From CALCCV01 sp964388665 (lineage in GTDB: Bacteria; Bdellovibrionota; Bdellovibrionia; Bdellovibrionales; Bdellovibrionaceae): 37,283 nucleotides of DNA. The position numbers and the translations under genes were made by a program. The stretch covers positions 1-37,283 of the forward strand of contig CAYMBJ010000040.1 of NCBI GenBank assembly GCA_964388665.1, in the 5' to 3' direction. Below are positions 32,685 through 37,283 of this stretch, one piece after another. The notes beneath the pieces are model-generated. The model was given only the letters and a program-made list of their open reading frames with translations. It made no database searches and was not told the DNA's origin. Position 1 is the stretch's first letter. Every line of letters begins with the position of its first letter.

Positions 32685-33814
32685 GCGTTGTCTTGGATAC
32701 AGAGATTTCAGAAAATACTACAGAAATAAAGCTAACGCCAAAGCGAGTAAAAATGGTGATTAGCGATCTGCATCTGGGCAAGGGGCGTCTGCTTGATGGT
32801 GGCGGCCTGAATTCTCTGGAAGAGTTTTATTTTGGCGAGAAATTGGTGGAATTTATACACTACTATTCGTCAGGTGTATTCCGTGACTACGAAGTCGAAC
32901 TGATCATCAATGGCGATTTTTTAAATTTTTTGCAAGTGGACTACAAGGGCCATTTTTTGACGGTCATCACCGAGTCCATTGCGCTTGAAATTCTTAAGTC
33001 GATTGTTAACGGGCACAAAAATGTATTTAAATCATTTGCCGAATTCGCATCGCAACCTGGAAACTTTATCACCTACGTGATGGGAAACCATGACCAACCT
33101 ATGATGTGGCCGGCATGTAGGGAATATTTTATCGAAGTGGTCGGAAAAAATGTTCAATTTAAGAATCTAGTATATTATTTTGACGGCGTTCATGTCGAAC
33201 ATGGACATATGCATGAGGCCGCCAATCGAATGGATCCGAAAAAGTTTTTTTTAAAGCGTGATCTGCCTGAGCCCATTTTAAATCTTCCCTTTGGGTCATT
33301 GTTCTTTGTTGACCTCGTATTGAAAATCAAACAACAGTATCCTCATGTCGATAAAATTCGCCCATTTTCGAAAATGCTCCGATGGGCAATTGTCAATGAA
33401 ACCAAAATGATCGTTACTGCTTTTTCTAGGCTGTGCATATTTTTTTTGAAAACAATTTTTGTAAAGGACCCGCGTCGACATTGGTCTTTTACAACAATTT
33501 TAAATGTGATTTTAGAGAGCGCCATTTTTCCTGATCTCAGTGATTCGGCAAAAAAAATCTTAAATGACGAGCGGGTTCATACGGTGATTTTTGGCCATAC
33601 GCATGTGTATCAATATCGACAGTGGTCACAAGACAAAGAGTATTTAAATACGGGTACCTGGACGGAGATCACTTCGTTGGACATCGTGTCGCTGGGCAAA
33701 ATCACCAAGCTGACCTATGTGCTCATCGAATATCCTGAGAGCGGTCGACCTAGGGCCAGGCTGAAAGAGTGGCGTGGCTACCATAGAATTGAAGAGGATG
33801 TGGCGATCTCATAA
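32681..33814 (+). CDS. Calcineurin-like metallophosphoesterase
   Basis: The 377-residue product starts at GTG 32681, overlapping the previous stop. It carries the metallophosphoesterase motifs in order: D29-L-H31 (ISDLHLGKG), the D79 motif INGDFLNFL, G-N136-H137-D (VMGNHDQP), VEHGHMHE with H174 and H176, and a late GHTH (VIFGHTHVYQY). Together these build a dinuclear metal site. No export signal is seen, so it is probably cytoplasmic. A helical insert (about residues 195-260) separates the middle and last motifs. Substrate is unknown; candidates are phosphoesters such as UDP-diacylglucosamine or nucleotides, but the sequence does not decide. Coupling to the coiled-coil gene suggests a shared complex. 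Confidence 0.88.
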   Translation: MSVVLDTEISENTTEIKLTPKRVKMVISDLHLGKGRLLDGGGLNSLEEFYFGEKLVEFIHYYSSGVFRDYEVELIINGDFLNFLQVDYKGHFLTVITESIALEILKSIVNGHKNVFKSFAEFASQPGNFITYVMGNHDQPMMWPACREYFIEVVGKNVQFKNLVYYFDGVHVEHGHMHEAANRMDPKKFFLKRDLPEPILNLPFGSLFFVDLVLKIKQQYPHVDKIRPFSKMLRWAIVNETKMIVTAFSRLCIFFLKTIFVKDPRRHWSFTTILNVILESAIFPDLSDSAKKILNDERVHTVIFGHTHVYQYRQWSQDKEYLNTGTWTEITSLDIVSLGKITKLTYVLIEYPESGRPRARLKEWRGYHRIEEDVAIS

Positions 33815-33893
33815 TTACCCATCCGGACCAGCCGGAAGTTGGAGATCCTCGCGCAATGTTTGTTTTCGTATAGGGATAGGCTAAGATATTTGT

Positions 33894-34820
33894 ATGTCAG
33901 AGAATAACCAGGACGATTCAACCCTAGAAAAAACAGTGGTCTCAACTGAGAACACTTTAAAAAAGCAGTTTCCGACGGAGCAGGCTCCGCCGGTGCTTTT
34001 GGTACTCCTGGGGCCGCCTGTAGTTCAGAGCAAGATGTGGCCACTGATTCAAGATGGTACAGTCATTGGTAGAAGTCCTGAATGTCGAGTTTCTATCGAT
34101 GATCGAAGTCTTTCGCGCTCCCATGCCATTGTGAATATTAAGGGCGACGAAATTACGATCTCGGACATGGGCTCTACAAACAAAACTTTTGTAAATGGTC
34201 AGCAACTGCCGCCGGGCAGTCCATGTATACTGAGAAATAATGATCAAGTGAAAACCGGAAACGTCATTTTCAAATTTCTCGAAAAAGGCAGCATGGAGAC
34301 TCTCAATAATCAAAGCCTCTATGAGCGGGCCAATCGTGATGCTTTGACGGGAGCTTATTCAAAATCTTCGTTGATTGCCATTGGACCTGAAGCCTTTAAG
34401 CGCAGCAAGCAGCAGGTGGAGCCTCTCAGTCTGGTTGTTTTTGATATTGATCACTTCAAAAAAGTAAATGATGTTTATCTGCATCCAGGGGGCGATTTTG
34501 TTTTGAAAGAATTGGGTCGAGTGGTCACCACCAAATTGATCCGAAGCTCTGATTTTTTTGCACGTTATGGCGGAGAGGAGTTTGTGTTGCTTTTGCCCGG
34601 AACCCCCATTCAGACAGCACAAGAGATTGCTGAGCGCATTCGAGCAACGATCGAGTCTCATGTATTCAATTATGATTCAAAAAATATTCCGATCACAATT
34701 TCTATTGGTGTGACAGAGCTCAACACTATCGATCAAGGATGGGAAGATCTCTTTAAGCGCGCTGACTCAGCCTTGTATGTATCCAAGCAAGGTGGCCGAA
34801 ACCGCGTCACCGTCAAATAA
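33894..34820 (+). CDS. FHA-GGDEF diguanylate cyclase (DgcB-like architecture)
   Basis: The 308-residue product has a short acidic N-terminal tail, an FHA domain (about residues 35-130: VIGRSPECRVSIDDRSLSRSHA, then SDMGSTNKTFVNG) and a GGDEF domain (about 140-308). The active site reads G226-G-E-E-F230 and an inhibitory I-site R217-S-S-D220 lies five residues upstream, so it should make c-di-GMP with product feedback. Bdellovibrio DgcB, required for prey invasion, has this FHA-GGDEF order. The tail contains EKTVV with Thr14, resembling the phospho-Thr tails of GarA and OdhI that bind their own FHA domain. It lies 79 bases after the metallophosphoesterase gene. No membrane segment. Confidence 0.92.
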   Translation: MSENNQDDSTLEKTVVSTENTLKKQFPTEQAPPVLLVLLGPPVVQSKMWPLIQDGTVIGRSPECRVSIDDRSLSRSHAIVNIKGDEITISDMGSTNKTFVNGQQLPPGSPCILRNNDQVKTGNVIFKFLEKGSMETLNNQSLYERANRDALTGAYSKSSLIAIGPEAFKRSKQQVEPLSLVVFDIDHFKKVNDVYLHPGGDFVLKELGRVVTTKLIRSSDFFARYGGEEFVLLLPGTPIQTAQEIAERIRATIESHVFNYDSKNIPITISIGVTELNTIDQGWEDLFKRADSALYVSKQGGRNRVTVK

Positions 34821-34825
34821 GAGCC

Positions 34826-34869
34826 TATCCCAAAATTGGCTTCTTCACGACGAACTCAATTTTGGGATA
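34826..34869 (+). terminator. Hairpin after the diguanylate cyclase gene, possible terminator
   Basis: TATCCCAAAATTG (34826-34838) pairs perfectly with CAATTTTGGGATA (34857-34869) around an 18-base loop, beginning 5 bases after the stop. It has no following T-run and an AT-rich lower stem, so it is a weak terminator candidate or an mRNA-stabilising hairpin. Confidence 0.4.
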
Positions 34870-35116
34870 ATGGTTCTAAGTCACACAATAGGCCTTTGGT
34901 GATGAGAGCCAATAATTTGACACTGTGGACACTCTGGCCCTGGCGCAGCTCTTATACCAGCTATAAATGTTCTACGGAGCGGGACTTTCACCTGCTGTCG
35001 CCGGGGTCTAGTTTGTGTGAAAGGCTTTTTAAGAATTTTGCAAAAGCCTCTGCACTTCGACCACTTAGCGGATGATTTTTTAAACCTGTGCGCTGCAATC
35101 TTAGCATTTGGCGAAA
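34870..35116. other. Intergenic stretch without a supported gene
   Basis: Together with its flanks this forms a region of about 500 bases between the diguanylate cyclase and the ECF sigma gene. I see no protein motif, tRNA or clear promoter pair. Short ORFs in it lack ribosome binding sites. Confidence 0.45.
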
Positions 35117-35287
35117 ATGCGATTACATTTTCTTATAGATCGAATCAGCGGCGAGGTGGTTGCATTGTGGGCAGTTTTTGTGGCCCCTGCCTTGCTTTTA
35201 ATCATTGTAGAGAGAGGGTTTCTCCTGGCTTGGTGCCATATAAGTGATCCCTGCATCTTTTTTCGCTTTTCGTCGAATTTCGATTAA
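35117..35287 (+). CDS. Possible small membrane protein, 56 aa
   Basis: ATG 35117 opens a 56-codon ORF to TAA 35285-35287 with one strong hydrophobic segment (VVALWAVFVAPALLLIIV, residues 14-31). An in-frame TAG at 35102 limits the upstream end. The ribosome binding site is poor (GGCGAAAATG). It lies 29 bases before the ECF sigma start. A small membrane protein next to an ECF sigma would be a natural place for a short anti-sigma or sensor, but there is no sequence evidence for that. It may be a chance ORF in the sigma leader. Confidence 0.3.
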   Translation: MRLHFLIDRISGEVVALWAVFVAPALLLIIVERGFLLAWCHISDPCIFFRFSSNFD

Positions 35288-35316
35288 CCGAATCCACTAG
35301 GGGGAGTGTCAAAACC

Positions 35317-35928
35317 ATGGCGAGCGACTTATGTTCTTTAACCGATGAAGAGATCGTAGATAAAGTGAAGGAGGGCAAGAGCGAGTTCTATGCTTTGCTA
35401 GTTAAAAAGTACCAGCGCAGCCTCACGCGCGTGGCTTGGCGTATTACTAAAGACGTGGATGCAGCCGACGATGTGGTTCAGGACAGTATGATCAAAGCGT
35501 ATCAAAAACTGGATCATTTGACGGGTGGTAGTAAGTTTCGCAGTTGGATATTTCAAATTGTGGTCAATACAGCGAAAAACAAGCTACGTGGGCGCGAGAG
35601 TCGCAATGTGACCATGGAAGGCGTTGATATTGTCGTGCTAGCAACAGATGAGGCCCGCTTGGTGAATTCTGCGATTTCAGACATCATTCAAAATGTTGTC
35701 GACACATTGCCACTGCGGCAGCGGACCGCTTTGACACTGAGGGTTTATGAAGACATGAGCTTTAAGGAAATCGCAGAAATTATGGAGTGTCCTTACGATA
35801 CTGCAAAAGCCAACTACCGTCATGCCCTACTAAAGTTAAAGGAGGCGCTGAAGACAGAAGTGGATTTTAGTGATTGGAGTTTTGAAACCGAAAAGTCGAC
35901 AAACGTTTTTAAGTTGAATTTAACTTAA
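35317..35928 (+). CDS. ECF-type (sigma-70 family) RNA polymerase sigma factor
   Basis: The 203-residue product has region 2 at about residues 20-90 (FYALLVKKYQRSLTRVAWRITKD, then DAADDVVQDSMIKAYQKLD and FRSWIFQIVVNTAKNKLR) and region 4 at about 140-190 (LPLRQRTALTLRVYEDMSFKEIAEIM, then PYDTAKANYRHALLKLKEAL). This is RpoE-like in layout. It directs RNA polymerase to its own promoter set, which is unknown. GGGGGAGTG gives a good ribosome binding site. The C-terminal tail (about 20 residues beyond region 4) is acidic and Ser/Thr-rich. The next gene (35988) may be its partner, since ECF factors usually sit with an anti-sigma, but no recognisable anti-sigma domain is present. Confidence 0.93.
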   Translation: MASDLCSLTDEEIVDKVKEGKSEFYALLVKKYQRSLTRVAWRITKDVDAADDVVQDSMIKAYQKLDHLTGGSKFRSWIFQIVVNTAKNKLRGRESRNVTMEGVDIVVLATDEARLVNSAISDIIQNVVDTLPLRQRTALTLRVYEDMSFKEIAEIMECPYDTAKANYRHALLKLKEALKTEVDFSDWSFETEKSTNVFKLNLT

Positions 35929-35987
35929 ATTTTGCGCATTTTATATAATTTTTTAAATATTAAGTGATAGAGATTGGGAGTTGAAGT

Positions 35988-36236
35988 GTGAAAGAAAAAT
36001 TGAAACTGTTTGATCGTACAGACCTGCTGGACGAAAAGTTTTTTGATGTTCAGTCTGACGCCATAATGGACGGTATTAGGTCTCTAGAAAAAGCGCGCGC
36101 TTGTGTAAGATATTCGAAAATGCCAACTTTTTTAGAAAGCAAAGTTGGCTCAGAGGCTCTGTCGCAGTCTGGTTTGACCAGAGGCATGGGGCCAACGAGT
36201 TCCATGGGTCTAATGCTATTTAAGGTTCGAAAGTGA
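35988..36236 (+). CDS. Small unknown protein following the ECF sigma gene
   Basis: The 82-residue product starts at GTG 35988, with GGGAG about 7 bases upstream. It is soluble and polar with no membrane segment or Zn-binding HxxxCxxC anti-sigma motif. It contains an amphipathic helix (DAIMDGIRSLEKARACVRYS) and a Gly/Ser/Met-rich end (GLTRGMGPTSSMGLML). Position 59 bases after the sigma factor on the same strand suggests co-transcription. It could be a regulatory partner of the sigma or unrelated; I recognise no family. Confidence 0.55.
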   Translation: MKEKLKLFDRTDLLDEKFFDVQSDAIMDGIRSLEKARACVRYSKMPTFLESKVGSEALSQSGLTRGMGPTSSMGLMLFKVRK

Positions 36237-36275
36237 ATCAAAGCCCTGAACGGGCACAAAGAGGAGGCTGACGAA

Positions 36276-36302
36276 AGGCCGTCCGGCTCCGCGGTGCGGC
36301 CT
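36276..36302. terminator. GC-rich hairpin between convergent genes, possible bidirectional terminator
   Basis: AGGCCG (36276-36281) pairs with CGGCCT (36297-36302), with a further CCG/CGG pairing inside. It sits between the convergent small gene (ends 36236) and the lipoprotein gene (ends 36323). There is no long U-tract on either side, so factor-independent termination is uncertain. Confidence 0.35.
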
Positions 36303-36322
36303 CGCAGAAGATTACAAAAGTT

Positions 36323-36877
36323 TTAGTAGCAAGGGCTCCACGTGCAACCGCCGCGTAAAGCGTTGTATTCATTGTCAACGCCAGCAGCAAAATCTCTCCA
36401 GCGGCGATTCATTTCGCGAATCGCCTCTTCTGGCAAGTTTTTAAAGTAGCTATCAAAATAGCCACGTTCAACCATTTGAGCTGAGGCTTGAGTGTTGTTA
36501 TAAACGCCACTACCAGGCACATAAGCGCGATTGGCAGCATAGTTGTTATAAGGATTGTTGTAGCCATTAGCATATGGATTTACGTAACCGGTAGAGTAAG
36601 GGTTGTAGCCAGCGCCTAAACCATTATAGGCGCTGTAAGAGTTCTTGCCGAGATACTCATTTATAGACATTACGCCCTGAGAACTTTTGATGCGGTCACA
36701 AAGGTCTTGGCCACGGTTGGTGACACAGGCAGAATAGGATGCGCGAGCCTCTTCATAGGCTTGCTGGTCGTCGTTTTTGTTGCCATTGTTACAAGCCGAA
36801 AGCGCCAGCAAGAGGCAAAAGACGCCGCCCATTGCAACATTCACTTTTTCTTTCTTGATGAACTCAATGATAGTCAT
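36323..36877 (-). CDS. Asn/Tyr/Gly-rich lipoprotein, unknown function
   Basis: The 184-residue product has a lipoprotein signal (MGGVFCLLLALSAC, lipidated Cys29 if translation starts at 36877; a Met at residue 16 could be the true start). The middle is low complexity with repeated NPY and NGY/TGY units (YNPYSTGYVNPYANGYNNPY). A helical C-terminal part (LPEEAIREMNRRWRDFAAG) and the cysteines CTWSPC follow. It is probably anchored to a membrane facing the periplasm or exterior. No family recognised. Stop TAA. Confidence 0.72.
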   Translation of the reverse strand: MTIIEFIKKEKVNVAMGGVFCLLLALSACNNGNKNDDQQAYEEARASYSACVTNRGQDLCDRIKSSQGVMSINEYLGKNSYSAYNGLGAGYNPYSTGYVNPYANGYNNPYNNYAANRAYVPGSGVYNNTQASAQMVERGYFDSYFKNLPEEAIREMNRRWRDFAAGVDNEYNALRGGCTWSPCY

Positions 36878-37040
36878 GGCTTCTCCAATTCAGATAATAT
36901 TCTCAATACTCACGATGCAATTACCGTGTCCACATTTGAGACGGATCTATTGCCGTCAGATTTGCATTCATCCGGATCACGCTGTCGAAATCTTTTACAA
37001 ATGACATTTTGGGGCAATCAATTTGGCTTCCGCGCCTACT

Positions 37041-37283
37041 CTATTCAACAGCAAGTTCTAGCGCACTTCTAAGTTCTTCGATCTGATTTCGCTGTAATTT
37101 GATAATTATCGTACTAAGTGCTGGGCATTCATCTATCAACTGTTCAGAATGTGTAAAGAACTGTTCGTCTGTATAGTGACATTCAAGATTCTGTTGTTTG
37201 GCTAAGACTAGAACCTGAAAACTGCGAACTGATCTTCCTGTCAATACCAAGGGAAAATGTCGCATAATTACCGAGCGATTCTG
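37041..37283 (-). CDS. Unrecognised ORF reaching the window edge
   Basis: A frame ends with TAG at 37043-37041 and is open to the right edge. The first ATG is 37265 (74 residues), but the frame is still open above it, with no stop before the window ends, so the gene may begin outside. The product is a mix of short hydrophobic strands and helices (VRSFQVLVLAKQQNLECHY, IEELRSALELAVE), somewhat like a receiver-type fold but too short to assign. No function proposed. Confidence 0.4.
   Translation of the reverse strand, partial: QNRSVIMRHFPLVLTGRSVRSFQVLVLAKQQNLECHYTDEQFFTHSEQLIDECPALSTIIIKLQRNQIEELRSALELAVE

Noticed and set aside
34836..35247. ORFs of 76-79 codons after the diguanylate cyclase gene
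   Set aside because: Composition is unlike the neighbouring genes, they overlap the post-gene hairpin or each other, and no ribosome binding site or motif is present.

Overview
The window looks like chromosomal DNA of a Bdellovibrio-type bacterium (Bdellovibrionota or a close relative). This is inferred from gene content, not from any marker gene. The clues are moderate GC content, a TIGR02147-type regulator paired with a small secreted protein, an FHA-GGDEF protein with the architecture of Bdellovibrio DgcB, a soluble PAS-PAS-MCP receptor, many small secreted proteins of unknown function, and frequent TAG stops. No rRNA, tRNA, CRISPR array, transposase or phage gene was found.

Layout. (1) 0-8.5 kb is an accessory region: a DUF1223 thioredoxin-like exported protein, a secreted protein/TIGR02147 pair, an unknown exported protein, and a minus-strand cluster made of a beta-helix lipoprotein remnant, a DUF1592/DUF1588 c-heme lipoprotein and a DUF1552 protein. 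Two of those three genes are broken. (2) 8.6-11.3 kb holds an M14 carboxypeptidase and an ABC-type substrate-binding protein cut by an in-frame TAG. (3) 11.4-14.7 kb is a minimal division/cell-wall block, rsmH-ftsL-ftsI. (4) 14.8-17.9 kb has a zinc-ribbon membrane protein, two salvage phosphoribosyltransferases (upp, hpt), a duplicated GC-rich inverted-repeat element and an HU/IHF-type DNA-binding protein. (5) 18-22 kb holds small secreted proteins and a BdlA-like receptor. (6) 22.1-30.3 kb is a long minus-strand run: pckG, an AlkB-like oxygenase, gdhA, pyrD, a Nudix hydrolase and two glycosyltransferase-like genes, the last four tightly overlapping. (7) 30.5-37.3 kb has a heptose-phosphate kinase-like gene, a coiled-coil protein coupled to a metallophosphoesterase, an FHA-GGDEF diguanylate cyclase, an ECF sigma factor with a small follower gene, an Asn/Tyr-rich lipoprotein and an edge ORF.

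How the genes fit together. gdhA and pckG link amino-acid carbon to gluconeogenesis. upp, hpt and pyrD serve nucleotide salvage and synthesis. This would suit an organism living on protein and nucleic acid from other cells, but that is inference. The signalling genes (c-di-GMP synthesis, FHA, soluble receptor, ECF sigma) point to a complex life cycle.

The most notable direct observations are: two genes whose family-conserved reading frame is interrupted by a single in-frame TAG (5528-5530 and 10449-10451); a truncated and frameshifted beta-helix lipoprotein; a 126-bp terminal-inverted-repeat element with a second 82-bp copy beside it; a perfect 16-bp-stem palindrome upstream of the heptose kinase gene; and a strong Shine-Dalgarno inside pyrD that drives an overlapping Nudix gene. 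No clearly new defence or mobile system is visible.
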